From NCBI GenBank assembly GCA_005502775.1, contig SCNI01000009.1, positions 47,431-111,430 of the forward strand: 64,000 nucleotides of DNA, given 5' to 3'. The notes under the pieces were generated by a model, which was not told where the DNA came from, did not search any database, and saw only the letters and a program-made list of their open reading frames with translations. Below are positions 8,555-17,985 of the stretch, piece by piece. Position 1 is the first letter of the stretch, and every line of letters begins with the position of its first letter. Origin of the DNA: Microbacteriaceae bacterium 3FA27C10 (GTDB lineage Bacteria > Actinomycetota > Actinomycetes > Actinomycetales > Microbacteriaceae). Made by a program: the position numbers and the translations under genes.

Positions 8555-9937
8555 ATGCCTGCATCCCGTCTTGATTCCGTCATCGCCCTGGCCAAGCGCC
8601 GCGGCTTCGTCTTCCCGACGGGAGAGATCTACGGCGGCACCAGGTCGGCCTGGGACTACGGCCCCCTCGGCGTGGAGCTCAAGGAGAACATCAAGCGCCA
8701 GTGGTGGAAGTTCATGGTGCAGGGCCGGGACAACGTCGTGGGCCTCGACTCCGCCGTCATCCTCCCCCGCCAGGTGTGGGAGGCCTCGGGCCACGTCGAG
8801 GTCTTCACCGACCCGCTGGTCGAGTCGCTGCACACCCACAAGCGCTACCGCGCCGACCACCTGCTCGAGCAGTACGAGGAGAAGCACGGCCACCCGCCCG
8901 TGAACGGCCTCGCCGACATCCGCGACCCCGACACCGGCCAGCCCGGTTCGTGGACCGAGCCGAAGAACTTCTCCGGCCTCATGAAGACCTACCTCGGCGC
9001 CGTCGACGACGAGTCGGGCATGGCGTATCTGCGCCCCGAGACCGCCCAGGGCATCTTCGTCGACTTCAACGCGGTGCTGAACTCCAGTCGGCAGAAGCCG
9101 CCGTTCGGCATCGGCCAGATCGGCAAGAGCTTCCGCAACGAGATCACCCCCGGCAACTTCATCTTCCGCACGCGCGAGTTCGAGCAGATGGAGATGGAGT
9201 TCTTCGTCAAGCCCGGCGAAGACGAAGAGTGGCACCAGTACTGGATCGACCAGCGCTTCCAGTGGTACGTCGACCTCGGCATCGACCCCGAGAACCTGCG
9301 CCTGTTCGAGCACCCGCAGGAGAAGCTGTCGCACTACTCCAAGCGCACCGTCGACATCGAGTACAAGTTCGGCTTCACCGGATCGGCCTTCGGCGAGCTC
9401 GAGGGCGTGGCGAACCGCACCGACTACGACCTCTCGACGCACTCGAAGGCATCCGGAACCGACCTGAGCTACTTCGACCAGACCACCGGCGAGCGCTGGA
9501 CGCCGTACGTCATCGAGCCGGCTGCCGGCCTCACGCGCTCGCTGATGGCCTTCCTGGTCGACGCGTTCCACGAAGACGAGGCGCCCAACACCAAGGGCGG
9601 CGTCGACAAGCGCACCGTGCTGAAGCTCGACCCCCGGCTGGCCCCGGTGAAGGCCGCCGTTCTGCCGCTCTCGCGCAACGAGGCCCTCTCGCCGCTGGCC
9701 CGCACGCTCGCCGCCGACCTGCGCAAGAACTGGAACGTCGACTTCGACGACGCCGGCGCGATCGGCCGTCGCTACCGCCGTCAGGACGAGGTGGGGACGC
9801 CGTTCTGCATCACCGTCGACTTCGACTCGCTCGAGGACAATGCGGTCACCGTGCGCGAGCGCGACTCGATGGCCCAGGAGCGCATCTCCCTCGACCGCCT
9901 CACCGGCTACCTCGCCGAGCGCCTCGTCGGCGCCTGA
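8555..9937 (+). CDS. glyS: Glycyl-tRNA synthetase (dimeric class II)
   Basis: A 460-residue alpha2-type enzyme charging tRNA-Gly. It begins [20 protein letters not shown] with [19 protein letters not shown], then motif 2 ([27 protein letters not shown]), [14 protein letters not shown] and motif 3 ([14 protein letters not shown]), ending with an anticodon-binding domain (about 365-460). The open frame extends 62 codons upstream, but the ATG at 8555 matches the usual N-terminus and has GGAG nine bases before it. A TAGAAT -10-like hexamer lies at 8493-8498. No separate alpha/beta subunit genes are present, as expected for this type. A long hairpin follows the stop. Confidence 0.97.
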   Translation: MPASRLDSVIALAKRRGFVFPTGEIYGGTRSAWDYGPLGVELKENIKRQWWKFMVQGRDNVVGLDSAVILPRQVWEASGHVEVFTDPLVESLHTHKRYRADHLLEQYEEKHGHPPVNGLADIRDPDTGQPGSWTEPKNFSGLMKTYLGAVDDESGMAYLRPETAQGIFVDFNAVLNSSRQKPPFGIGQIGKSFRNEITPGNFIFRTREFEQMEMEFFVKPGEDEEWHQYWIDQRFQWYVDLGIDPENLRLFEHPQEKLSHYSKRTVDIEYKFGFTGSAFGELEGVANRTDYDLSTHSKASGTDLSYFDQTTGERWTPYVIEPAAGLTRSLMAFLVDAFHEDEAPNTKGGVDKRTVLKLDPRLAPVKAAVLPLSRNEALSPLARTLAADLRKNWNVDFDDAGAIGRRYRRQDEVGTPFCITVDFDSLEDNAVTVRERDSMAQERISLDRLTGYLAERLVGA

Positions 9938-9951
9938 GGGCACATCGACCG

Positions 9952-9996
9952 GTCGCAGATGGCCGCTATCCCGCGTGGGTAGCGGCCATCTGCGAC
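9952..9996. repeat. Perfect 17-bp stem hairpin between convergent genes (palindrome A)
   Basis: Arms 9952-9968 and 9980-9996 (GTCGCAGATGGCCGCTA and its complement) enclose the loop TCCCGCGTGGG. It has no T-run but sits between the convergent ends of glyS and the epimerase, where it could terminate both. It shares GTCGCA at the arm base and CCGCGTGG in the loop with the hairpin at 28145-28201. Confidence 0.8.
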
Positions 9997-10040
9997 TGAT
10001 CGATGCCATATGCCCCGTGGGGCATGCAGGGGCTGCGAGG

Positions 10041-11024
10041 TCAGGATGCTGTCGCGACGAGGCGGTCGAAGAGCGCCTCGAAGGCGGGGTCGGTGACCTG
10101 CAGCTCGGGATGCGCGTCGTGGTGGTCGAGCATCTCCCGGGCCGCCGTGTGGAACGGGATGACGGGCGCGAAGTCGGGCACGAGCGCGCGGATCTTCGTG
10201 TTGTCGAAGACCACCGAGTGGGCGCGGTCGCCGAGGTGCTCGCCCGCCGTGTGCGGCGCCGCAGCCTCGATCGCGGCGCTCGTGACGTAGCGGATGCGCG
10301 GGGTCGCGCCCGCCGCCGCCCCCATGATCGCGAAGATCTCGTTCCAGGTGTAGACGAAGTCGGAGGTGATCTGGAACGTGTCGCCCAGCGCTAGCGGGTT
10401 GCCCAGCAGACCGACGAAGCCCCGCGCGAAGTCGTCGGCGTGGGTCAGCGTCCAGAGCGAGGTGCCGTCGCCGTGCACCACCACCTCGGCTCCGCGGCGC
10501 ATCCGGTCGACCACGGTCCAGCCGCCGAAGAAGGGCAACGACCACTTGTCGTAGGTGTGCGAGGGCCGGATGATCGTGGCCGGGAACGCGCGCGAGCGAT
10601 AGGCCTCCACCAGCAGGTCCTCACAGGCGATCTTGTCGCGCGAGTACTGCCAGAACGGGTTGCGCAACGGAGTCGACTCGGTGATCGGCAGGCGGGAGAC
10701 CGGCTTCTGGTAGGCCGACGCCGAGCTGATGAACACGTACTGCCCGGTGCGCCCCTCGAAGCGGTCGATGTCACGCTGCACCTGCTCGGGAGTGAAGGCC
10801 ACCATGTCGGCGACCACGTCGAACTCGCGCGAGCCGAGCACCGCATCCACGGCCTCCGCGTCGGCGATGTCGGCGGTGAGCACCTCGGCTCCGGGGTGCG
10901 GCGCGCGCCGCGAGGAGCCGCGGTTGAGGAGAGTCACCTCCAGGCCGCGCTCGATCGCCAGCGCGCTCGCCGCCGCTGAGATGATGCCGGTACCGCCGAT
11001 GAACAACACCCTCGTCGAAGTCAT
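10041..11024 (-). CDS. NAD-dependent epimerase/dehydratase-family protein
   Basis: A 327-residue extended short-chain dehydrogenase. The N-terminal Rossmann motif reads VLFIGGTGIISAAAS, the mid-section has VFISSASAYQ, and WQYSRDKIACE supplies the YxxxK pair. TIIRPSHTYD and TLTHADDFARGFVGLLGN match the NAD-dependent epimerase family, whose substrates are usually nucleotide sugars; some members bind NAD(P) without a proven reaction. The ATG at 11024 is chosen because the dinucleotide-binding motif begins five residues later; the frame stays open 21 codons further but that stretch is arginine-rich. The gene stands alone, convergent with glyS. Confidence 0.82.
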   Translation of the reverse strand: MTSTRVLFIGGTGIISAAASALAIERGLEVTLLNRGSSRRAPHPGAEVLTADIADAEAVDAVLGSREFDVVADMVAFTPEQVQRDIDRFEGRTGQYVFISSASAYQKPVSRLPITESTPLRNPFWQYSRDKIACEDLLVEAYRSRAFPATIIRPSHTYDKWSLPFFGGWTVVDRMRRGAEVVVHGDGTSLWTLTHADDFARGFVGLLGNPLALGDTFQITSDFVYTWNEIFAIMGAAAGATPRIRYVTSAAIEAAAPHTAGEHLGDRAHSVVFDNTKIRALVPDFAPVIPFHTAAREMLDHHDAHPELQVTDPAFEALFDRLVATAS

Positions 11025-11055
11025 GGAGAGCACCCTAGCGCGCTCCGCGCGACTA

Positions 11056-11097
11056 GCGGGTCGGGGTGGGCGCCGCTCGGCACCCACCCCGACCCGC
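11056..11097 (-). terminator. GC-rich hairpin, probable terminator of the secreted-protein gene
   Basis: A perfect 15-bp inverted repeat (11056-11070 and 11083-11097, GCGGGTCGGGGTGGG) with a 12-base loop that can pair further. It lies 19 bases beyond the stop of the gene at 11116 and before the epimerase start. No T-run follows, as is common in actinobacteria. Confidence 0.6.
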
Positions 11098-11115
11098 GTC
11101 GAGCCGGCGGCCCGC

Positions 11116-12636
11116 TCAGCTGAGGGCGGTCAGCGTGAGCGTCGCCTGGTAGGTGCCGTCGCTCACCTCGACCGGCAGCTTCAGCTCGAGCGCGGCGCCG
11201 AGCTTGGCCGACCCGGCGGCGTGGCCGGCCGCGGCGGAACCGAGCGTGGCGGCGGCGGTGAGACCGGTGCCGCTGTCGAAGCCCGAGGCGACCGTGGCAC
11301 CCGCGACGGCGTCGCCGCCGGCCTCCACCACCGTGGGGGTCCAGCCGAGGTACTTGCCCGAGAAGGACGTCGACGCCGAGGTGAAGTCGCCGACCTGGGC
11401 GCTGATCGACCACACCGGCGCGGCGCGACGGGTGTCGGTGACGCGGATCGGGTTCATCGAGCCCGTCGCGGCGAAGTGGTCGCCGGTCTGCACGGCGGTG
11501 CCGAAGTCGACGAGTCCGTTGGTTCCGTCGATGCTCCAGACGAACTCGCCCGGTGCCGCCTGCGGAACGGTGACCTGCACCTGCTCGGTGTGCCCGTCGG
11601 CCGCCGGGGTGGTGAAGGTGCCCACCGGCGACCAGTTGCCGTCGACGCCCACCCGGTAGGAGTACGCGGTCTCCAACGCGAGGCCGGTGAGGGTCGCGGT
11701 GCGGGTGAAGACGCCGCCCGTGGTCGAGCCGGTGGCGGCGATCACGCCGGCGGTCGCCGGGAAGGTGTCTCCCGTGACCTCGGCGGAGGGGGCGAACTGC
11801 ACCGACTGGGCGCGGTCGGCCGAGGTGGTCCAGCTGACGACCCGCTCGCTGCGGTCGGCGCCGGCCGCGGTGGTGATGCCGGAGTAGCCGGCGGGCACCG
11901 CGATGACGGGCGTGAGCGACTTCAGCACCAGGTAGGCGTCGCTGCTGCTCGAGCGGTCCTGGTAGAGGGCCACGGCGAGGGTGTTCGTGCCGGCGTGGAG
12001 CGCGGAGGCGGGGATGGAGAACGTGGAGCTCACCGGGTCTCCGCCGCTGTTGCCGGCGTAGGTGAGGTTCTTCTGCGCATCCGGAACCGCCTCGACGCGC
12101 GAGTCGACGAAGCCCGCGACCTTGGTGCCGTTCACGAAGATCTGCACGGCGTCGTCGTAGGTGATGCTGCCGGTGAGGCTCTCGACCTGGCTGAGCTGAC
12201 CGGCCGTGATGTCGATGCCCGTGCGGAAGTGGAAGGTGGGGATGTCGACCTTGGTGGCGGCGGTCGGGTCGACGTACTGGGTGAGCACCGTCGTGACGGG
12301 GAACGCCGAGCCGAGGTTGGGTGTGGCGGAGCCGTTCTTCGCGCCGAAGGGGCCGACGCCGGTCTTCCAGGCGGCGTCGGAGAAGGCGCCGGTGGTCCAG
12401 ACCAGGCGGTCGGGATTGCCCGCGGCCGGGTCGGTGTTGTTGTCGGAGTACTTCCAGCTGGTGCCGGAGCCGGCGAAGCTGCTCGGCAGCGTCTCCGCGG
12501 CGGAGGCGGAGCTCGCGGTGAGCGCGCCGGCGCCGATCGCGCCGGCGGCGACGGCGAGCACGGTGAGCGCCGCGGCGACGCGCGCGGAGCGGCGCCGGGC
12601 GGTCGCCACGGGGGTGAGTGATCTGGTTCTGGACAT
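11116..12636 (-). CDS. Secreted protein with purple-acid-phosphatase-type N-terminal domain but no catalytic domain
   Basis: 506 residues. Residues 1-47 form a twin-arginine-containing signal region (RRRSARVAAAL, hydrophobic core, SSASAAET). Residues about 50-225 look like a jelly-roll/galactose-binding-like module (WKYSDNN, GVGPFGAKNG, FHFRTGIDI, GTNTLAVALYQ). Residues about 235-345 resemble the fibronectin-like N-terminal domain of purple acid phosphatases (RVVSWTTSADRAQSVQFAP, LTGLALETAYSYRVG). The remaining 160 residues (WSISAQVGDFTSASTSFSGKY, HAAGSAKLGAALELKLPVEV) resemble a WxL-like surface domain. No metallophosphatase metal motifs are visible, so an enzymatic role is not supported. 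It is probably an exported surface protein. The N-terminus and hairpin-bounded single-gene layout look intact. Confidence 0.7.
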   Translation of the reverse strand: MSRTRSLTPVATARRRSARVAAALTVLAVAAGAIGAGALTASSASAAETLPSSFAGSGTSWKYSDNNTDPAAGNPDRLVWTTGAFSDAAWKTGVGPFGAKNGSATPNLGSAFPVTTVLTQYVDPTAATKVDIPTFHFRTGIDITAGQLSQVESLTGSITYDDAVQIFVNGTKVAGFVDSRVEAVPDAQKNLTYAGNSGGDPVSSTFSIPASALHAGTNTLAVALYQDRSSSSDAYLVLKSLTPVIAVPAGYSGITTAAGADRSERVVSWTTSADRAQSVQFAPSAEVTGDTFPATAGVIAATGSTTGGVFTRTATLTGLALETAYSYRVGVDGNWSPVGTFTTPAADGHTEQVQVTVPQAAPGEFVWSIDGTNGLVDFGTAVQTGDHFAATGSMNPIRVTDTRRAAPVWSISAQVGDFTSASTSFSGKYLGWTPTVVEAGGDAVAGATVASGFDSGTGLTAAATLGSAAAGHAAGSAKLGAALELKLPVEVSDGTYQATLTLTALS

Positions 12637-12762
12637 GGGGCGGCAGGCCTTTCGGGTCTGAAACGGGCGAGGGTTCGCCCCTCCACCCTCGGTGCGGGCA
12701 GTGAACGGATGTTGAATCGCGCGCGCTGGAGATGTTGCCGGGAAGCCTCGGGGACGTTCGGC

Positions 12763-12817
12763 TTGACATCCCCGGAAATCGGAGGTTATGGTGTTGAAAC
12801 GTTTTACATAGAACGTT
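12763..12817 (+). promoter_or_regulatory. Promoter and LacI-type operators of sugar cluster 1
   Basis: TTGACA (12763-12768) and TATGGT (12787-12792) are spaced by 18 bases. Just downstream lie two copies of AACGTTTTA, 15 bases apart, centred on the palindromes AAACGTTT (12797-12804) and AACGTT (12812-12817), overlapping the expected transcription start. Such A/T-flanked AACGTT palindromes are typical LacI-family operators; the LacI gene at 19343 is the likely but unproven ligand. Confidence 0.65.
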
Positions 12818-12848
12818 TTAGATGACCACCAACAACGAGGTTGACCCG

Positions 12849-13664
12849 ATGTCAGACACCCCTTCCTCCGCGAGCGAGTTCGCGTTGAGCGCCAGCCACA
12901 TCACTCGCCGCTACGGCGCCGTCGTCGCCCTCGCCGACGCCTCCATGCAGCTGCGCCGCGGTGAAGTCATGGGCCTCGTGGGCGACAACGGAGCCGGCAA
13001 GTCCACGTTCCTCAAGGTGCTCTCGGGGGCGGTCGTGCCCGACGGCGGCGACATCGTCGTCGACGGGAACCCGGTCACCTTCCGCCGCCCCTCGGATGCG
13101 CTCGAGGCCGGCATCGAGACGGTCTACCAGGACCTCGCGCTCGTCGACACCATGTCGGCCGTGCAGAACGTCTACCTCGGCCGCGAGGAGCTCTCGAAGA
13201 ACCCGTTCCTGCGCCTGCTCAACGTCGTGAACGACGGCGGGATGCGCAAGCGCTCACGCGAGGTGCTCAGCGAGCTCGGCGTCGGCATCCAGTCGGTCAA
13301 CGTCTCGGTGAAGGGCATGTCGGGCGGCCAGCGTCAGTGCCTCGCCATCGCCCGCGCCCTGCTCTGGGGCCGCCAGATCGTCATCCTCGACGAGCCCACC
13401 GCGGCCCTCGGCGTGCGCGAGTCGGCCCAGGTGCTCGAACTCATCGGCCGCCTGCGCGACCACGGCGTGAGCGTCATCCTGGTCAGCCACAACATGCAGC
13501 AGCTCGTGCAGGTCGCCGACCGCGTCACGGTCATGCGCCTCGGCCGCACCATCGCCACCCGCGATGTGGCCGACATCACCCCCGAAGGCATCGTCGGTCT
13601 CATCACCGGCGCCATTCCTGCGGACGTCTCGACGCCCGAGGACAGCGCGACCGTCGTCCACTGA
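12849..13664 (+). CDS. Sugar ABC transporter ATP-binding protein (single ATPase domain)
   Basis: A 271-residue cytoplasmic ATPase driving the importer formed with the following genes. Walker A is GDNGAGKST, the Q-loop region VYQDLAL, the signature MSGGQRQCLAIARAL, Walker B IVILDEPTAALGV, and the H-switch SHNMQQ. It resembles one half of RbsA-type proteins, so two copies should pair. The ATG at 12849 has GAGG eight bases upstream; an in-frame ATG at 12822 lies directly against the operator and has no RBS. First gene of a run of five: ATPase, binding protein, two permeases, AKR. Confidence 0.93.
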   Translation: MSDTPSSASEFALSASHITRRYGAVVALADASMQLRRGEVMGLVGDNGAGKSTFLKVLSGAVVPDGGDIVVDGNPVTFRRPSDALEAGIETVYQDLALVDTMSAVQNVYLGREELSKNPFLRLLNVVNDGGMRKRSREVLSELGVGIQSVNVSVKGMSGGQRQCLAIARALLWGRQIVILDEPTAALGVRESAQVLELIGRLRDHGVSVILVSHNMQQLVQVADRVTVMRLGRTIATRDVADITPEGIVGLITGAIPADVSTPEDSATVVH

Positions 13665-13751
13665 GTCTCCCGGCTCACTGACGACCCGCGCGCCCACACC
13701 ACCACCATCACCCAGCAATCCCCACCCATTCTCACTGAGGAGAACACTGCA

Positions 13752-14840
13752 ATGACGCACTTCACCCGCGGGCGCCTCGCCCGCCTCGGCCTGGTGGCGG
13801 TCGCCGCCGCCAGCCTGATGCTGGCCGGCTGTTCGACGGTCGGCAGCACCTCCGGCGCGAGCACCGACAGCGCCACCGACAGCACCTTCACCGTCGGCTT
13901 CGCCGTGGGCGGTCAGCCCGACGCCGACTGGCAGGACCTGCAGGGCGAGGTCGCCAAGGGCCTCGCCGAGCAGCGCGGCTGGAACTTCGTCGAACTCTCG
14001 AACGACAACAGCGAGGCGACCGCCACGAAGAACGCCGACATCTTCATCCAGAAGGGCGTGAACATGGTGATGATGTTCAACGGTCAGCCCTCCGCGAACC
14101 CGGTCATCGCCAAGAAGTACGCCGACGCGGGCATCCCGGTCGTCACCTTCGACATCGCGCAGCCCGGCTGGTACTTCGTGGGTGTCGACAACGCCACCGC
14201 CGGCACCGACGGCGGAACCGCGCTCGGCAACCTCGCCAAGTCGAAGTGGAACTGCCAGGTCGACCTCGTGATCTCGGCCGAGGGCACCGCCGCCGGCCAG
14301 ATCAACACCTGGCGCACCGGCAACGCCCGCGACGCCGTGAAGAAGGTCTGCCCGAACATCCCCGAGGCGAACTACGTCTCCTACGAGGCCGACGGCAACC
14401 TCACCACCTCGCTCGCGAACGCCCCCGGCGTCTTCGCCGCTCACCCGGATGCGAAGAACATCCTGGTCGTGGGCCTCAACGACCAGGCCGTGGTCGGCGC
14501 CCTCCAGGCCGCAACGCAGCTCGGCCGCGACGGCTCGATCATGGGCTGGGGCCAGGACGGCGGCCTGATCACCGGCGCGAACGTCGACCCCCACCTCGCC
14601 GGCAGCGTCATGTACTTCCTCGAGGGCTACCCCGCCGAGGCGTTCAAGATCGCCGACGAGATCGCCGCGGGCAAGGCCCCGGCCGTGAAGGACACCGGAA
14701 CCGACCCGGCCGCCAGCGTGCAGCCGTGCCCCGTCACCGCGGCCCAGGCTGCGGCCATCCCGAACATCAACGACCGCGTGTCGCAGCTCGCCGCCGCCCC
14801 CCAGGGCACCACGGAGTACGACCTGTTCTGCAAGGCCTGA
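13752..14840 (+). CDS. Sugar ABC transporter substrate-binding lipoprotein (RbsB type)
   Basis: A 362-residue periplasmic-binding-protein type I. The signal peptide ends in the lipobox LAGC, giving a lipid-anchored mature protein starting at the cysteine near residue 27. The two-lobe fold is indicated by FTVGFAVGGQPDADWQDLQGE, KGVNMVMMFNGQPSANPVIAKKY, GIPVVTFDIA, TDGGTALGN and KNILVVGLNDQAVVGAL. Ligands of this family are usually pentoses, hexoses or related compounds; neighbouring GH42 and aldose-dehydrogenase-like genes make a plant-type sugar plausible but unproven. GAGGAG lies nine to ten bases before the ATG. Confidence 0.92.
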   Translation: MTHFTRGRLARLGLVAVAAASLMLAGCSTVGSTSGASTDSATDSTFTVGFAVGGQPDADWQDLQGEVAKGLAEQRGWNFVELSNDNSEATATKNADIFIQKGVNMVMMFNGQPSANPVIAKKYADAGIPVVTFDIAQPGWYFVGVDNATAGTDGGTALGNLAKSKWNCQVDLVISAEGTAAGQINTWRTGNARDAVKKVCPNIPEANYVSYEADGNLTTSLANAPGVFAAHPDAKNILVVGLNDQAVVGALQAATQLGRDGSIMGWGQDGGLITGANVDPHLAGSVMYFLEGYPAEAFKIADEIAAGKAPAVKDTGTDPAASVQPCPVTAAQAAAIPNINDRVSQLAAAPQGTTEYDLFCKA

Positions 14841-14918
14841 TCGTTCGAGAACTGATCGCCCCCTCCTGATCACCTGGTGAATCCCGCGCCCGGATCAGCC
14901 CGAAACGGTACTGGAAAC

Positions 14919-15941
14919 ATGACCACATCACTCATCACCCCGGCCGATCCGGCCGCGCCCCAGAGCCCGGGCGGCGCCAAGCTGCGCCGCCCGGACTCCC
15001 GGGGGCTCCCCGTCAGCGCCCGTGACGCCCTCAGCATCACCGGCGTCTGGGCCCTGCTCATCATCGCCACCACCATCGTGCGGCCTGACTTCCTCTCCAC
15101 CCAGTCGCTGCTCGCCGTGACCTTCACGATGTCGATCTCGGGCATCCTCGCGGTGTCGCAGGCGATCATCGTGATCTCCGGCGGCCTCCTCGACCTGAGC
15201 CTGCCGGTGTCGCTCATCCTGAGCGCCTGGGCGACGGTGACCGCCCTCAACAACGGGCTGCCCACCGCCGTCGCCATCCCGATCGGCATCGTCACCGGCA
15301 TGGCCTGGGGCGGGCTGAACGGCCTCATCGTCGTGTTCGGCAAGCTCAACCCCATCATCGTCACCCTCGCCACCGGCTTCGGCGGCCTCGCGGTGATGCT
15401 CATCTTCTTCAAGTCGGCCCAGATTCCCTCCACCAGCGAGCTGCGCCTCTACGGGCTCGGCCGCTTCCTCGGCCTGCCGAACATCTTCTGGCCGATGCTC
15501 ATCGTCATCGTGCTCGGCGGCCTCGCCTTCGCCTACACCCGCTGGGGCCGCCGCCTCATCGCCGTCGGCGGCAACCCCTCCGCCGCCAAGGCGCGCGGCA
15601 TCAACCTGCGCCGGATGCGCTTCGCCAGCTTCATCGGAGCCGGCGCGGTCGCGGGCCTCGCCGGGGTCATGTTCTCGGCGGTGACGCCGAGCTTCACGCC
15701 CGCCGCCGGCGCGAGCTTCCAGCTCATCGTGATCGGCGCCGTCATCCTCGCCGGCATCAGCCTCTCCGGCGGCAAGGGCAACCTGCTCGTACTGGTGCTC
15801 TCGGTGGGCTTCCTCGCTACCATCCCCACCTCGATCGCCTTCTTCGGCCTCGCTCCAGCCTGGGCGCTCGTGTTCCAGGGCGCCCTGCTGATCATCGCCG
15901 TCGGCATCGACGGCTACCGACTGAAAAGGACGGCGCGATGA
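14919..15941 (+). CDS. Sugar ABC transporter permease (RbsC type) 1
   Basis: A 340-residue membrane subunit with about eight to ten helices, an N-terminal soluble stretch of 45 residues (MTTSLITPADPAAPQSPGG), and the family features SQAIIVISGGLLDLSL, NGLIVVFGKLNPIIVTLAT and RRLIAVGGNPSAAKARGI, the last being the coupling loop to the ATPase. It forms a heterodimeric channel with the next permease. ATG 14919 fits the family N-terminus better than an upstream in-frame ATG at 14877. Its last four bases overlap the next start (ATGA). Confidence 0.92.
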   Translation: MTTSLITPADPAAPQSPGGAKLRRPDSRGLPVSARDALSITGVWALLIIATTIVRPDFLSTQSLLAVTFTMSISGILAVSQAIIVISGGLLDLSLPVSLILSAWATVTALNNGLPTAVAIPIGIVTGMAWGGLNGLIVVFGKLNPIIVTLATGFGGLAVMLIFFKSAQIPSTSELRLYGLGRFLGLPNIFWPMLIVIVLGGLAFAYTRWGRRLIAVGGNPSAAKARGINLRRMRFASFIGAGAVAGLAGVMFSAVTPSFTPAAGASFQLIVIGAVILAGISLSGGKGNLLVLVLSVGFLATIPTSIAFFGLAPAWALVFQGALLIIAVGIDGYRLKRTAR

Positions 15942-16939
15942 CCGCCACCGCACCTACTCTGTTCGACGACCCGGTCGTCCCGCCGCTCCGGCGCATCCTC
16001 AACTCGTTCCGCGGCCCCGTGGGCAGCATCAGCGCCACCCTCGTGGTGACGCTGCTGGTCGGCCTGATCTGGGTGGGCCCCTCGTTCTTCTCGCCGTCGA
16101 ACATCCAGATCGTGGGCGTGAGCGTCGCCATCCCGCTGATCGTGGGCGTGATGGCCTCCTTCGCTCTGCTCGCCGGCGTGGTCGACCTCTCCATCGGCTC
16201 GATGGTGGGCTTCGGGGCGGTGGTGTTCAACCAGCTCGTGGCCACCGGCATGAACGCCTGGCTCGTGGCGCTCATCACCGTCGGCGTCGGCGTGGTCGTG
16301 GGCCTCACCAACGCCTTCGTGATCGTGCGCTTCGGCGCCGAACCGCTCGCCGTGACCCTGGGCATGCTCACCCTGCTGCGCGGTCTCTCGCAGGTCGTCG
16401 TGGTGAGCGCCCCGCCGTCGACCCTGATCGAACCGCTCTACAACGTGACGCAGGGCGCGATCGCCGGGTTCCCGACCCTGCTGCTGATCGGCATCGGCGT
16501 GACCCTCATCGCCGCCGGCATCGTGTCGAAGACGCGCATCGGCCGCAAGGTGCAGGCCGTGGGCGGCGACGACCGCGCGGCGGCCCGCGCCGGCATCTCG
16601 GTGTCGAAGGTGCGCGTCATCGCCCTCGTGGCGAGTTCGGTGGGTGCCGCCGTCGGCGGCATCCTCTACGTGGGTCAGCTCGGCTCCGCGTCGAACGTGC
16701 TCGGCACGGGCCTCGAGTTCCAGATCTACGCGGCGCTCATGATCGGCGGCTACTCCATCACCCGCGGCGGCGTCGGCAACCCCATCGGCGGCCTGCTGGG
16801 CCTGCTCGTGGTGGCCGGCATCACGAACATCCTGAACGTCACCTTCACCGACCCGAACTACCTCGACCTGATCACGGCGATCATCCTGGTCGCGGCGGTG
16901 CTCGTCGACCGGTTCCGCGGCGGAGACGCGTTCGAATGA
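15938..16939 (+). CDS. Sugar ABC transporter permease (RbsC type) 2
   Basis: A 333-residue partner permease. FALLAGVVDLSIGSMVGFGAVVF is the RbsC-type GVVDLS element; TNAFVIVRFGAEPLAVTLGM and GRKVQAVGGDDRAAARAGISV, the EAA-like coupling loop, follow, and GGVGNPIGGLLG closes the core. Two different permeases with a single-domain ATPase is an arrangement seen in some actinobacterial CUT2-type importers. It overlaps by four bases both the preceding permease and the following aldo/keto reductase, so all are translationally coupled. Confidence 0.92.
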   Translation: MTATAPTLFDDPVVPPLRRILNSFRGPVGSISATLVVTLLVGLIWVGPSFFSPSNIQIVGVSVAIPLIVGVMASFALLAGVVDLSIGSMVGFGAVVFNQLVATGMNAWLVALITVGVGVVVGLTNAFVIVRFGAEPLAVTLGMLTLLRGLSQVVVVSAPPSTLIEPLYNVTQGAIAGFPTLLLIGIGVTLIAAGIVSKTRIGRKVQAVGGDDRAAARAGISVSKVRVIALVASSVGAAVGGILYVGQLGSASNVLGTGLEFQIYAALMIGGYSITRGGVGNPIGGLLGLLVVAGITNILNVTFTDPNYLDLITAIILVAAVLVDRFRGGDAFE

Positions 16940-17907
16940 CCCTCACCAGTGTTCTGCCGGTGCGCGCGTTCGGCCGCACCGGCATCCCGGTCTCCGCGAT
17001 CTGCGTCGGCACCGCGGCCTGGGGCACCTCCTCCCCGGTGCACGGCGTGACGGTGCCCGAGGCGGATGCCGTGGCCACCGCGCGGCACGCCTTCGCCGGC
17101 CCCGTGAGCATCCTCGACACCGCGAACAACTACGGCGACGGCGAGAGCGAGCGCCGCATCGGGCTCGCGGTGCGGCAGGCCGAAGCCGAAGGCGACGGGC
17201 CGCCCGCGGGCTTCACCATCCAGACGAAGCTCGACCGCGACCCGGTGACGGGCTCCTTCGACCGCGACCGGATGCGCGCCTCGCTCGCCGAGAGCCTCGA
17301 CCGGCTGGGCCTGGACTCGCTCCCTCTTCTCTACCTGCACGACCCCGAGCACATCGGCTTCGACGCCGCGATGGCCCCGGGCGGCCCGGTGGAGTCGCTG
17401 CGGATGCTGCGCGACGAGGGCTTCGCCCGGTTCATCGGGATCTCGGGCGGCCCCGCGAGCATGCTCGAGCAGTTCGTCGACACCGGGTTCTTCGACGCGC
17501 TCATCACGCACAACCGCTACACGCTCGTCGACCGCACCGCCGACCGGCTGCTCACCCGCGCGAGCGAGGCCGGGCTGGGCGTGCTCAACGCCGCCGTCTA
17601 CGGCGGCGGGATGCTGGCCGCATGGCCCCGCACCACCGACCGTTACCACTACGCGGCGGCTCCCGAGCAGCTGCTCGCCGCGGTCGACGCCATGGGCGCC
17701 GCCTGCGAGCGCCACGGTGTGCCCCTCATCGCGGCCGCGACGCAGTTCTCCACGCGCGACCCGCGCATCCACTCGACCGTCTGCGGCGTGGTCTCGCCCG
17801 CGCAGCTCGACGAGGCGGTGGCGAACGCCTCGCTCGCCATCCCCGAAGAGCTCTGGGACGAGCTCGAGAACCTGGTGCCGACCGAGGAGACGTGGATCCG
17901 TGACTGA
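16936..17907 (+). CDS. Aldo/keto reductase, aldose-1-dehydrogenase-like
   Basis: A 323-residue NAD(P)-dependent TIM-barrel oxidoreductase. The tetrad is visible as D-T-A-N-N-Y (Asp, Tyr), the lysine in QTKLDRDP, and the histidine in YLHDPEH. The motifs GLAVRQAEAEGD, ALITHNRYTLVDRTAD and LGVLNAAVYGGGMLA resemble D-threo-aldose/L-fucose 1-dehydrogenase and pyridoxal 4-dehydrogenase relatives, enzymes oxidising an aldose to its lactone. The four-base overlap with the upstream permease couples it to uptake, which suggests it acts on the imported sugar. No lactonase or aldonate dehydratase is in the window, so the pathway is incomplete here. Confidence 0.85.
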   Translation: MTLTSVLPVRAFGRTGIPVSAICVGTAAWGTSSPVHGVTVPEADAVATARHAFAGPVSILDTANNYGDGESERRIGLAVRQAEAEGDGPPAGFTIQTKLDRDPVTGSFDRDRMRASLAESLDRLGLDSLPLLYLHDPEHIGFDAAMAPGGPVESLRMLRDEGFARFIGISGGPASMLEQFVDTGFFDALITHNRYTLVDRTADRLLTRASEAGLGVLNAAVYGGGMLAAWPRTTDRYHYAAAPEQLLAAVDAMGAACERHGVPLIAAATQFSTRDPRIHSTVCGVVSPAQLDEAVANASLAIPEELWDELENLVPTEETWIRD

Positions 17908-17985
17908 TACCGCGTCTCCGCCCCGGCTCCGGCAGCCCGCCTCGAGTGCGAGCACGGCGGGCCTGCCCGGCCCGGCCGGTCGCGT

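Noticed and set aside
12849..13664. Truncated RbsA-type double ATPase
   Set aside because: The single ATPase domain is complete with normal ends and is followed cleanly by the binding-protein gene.
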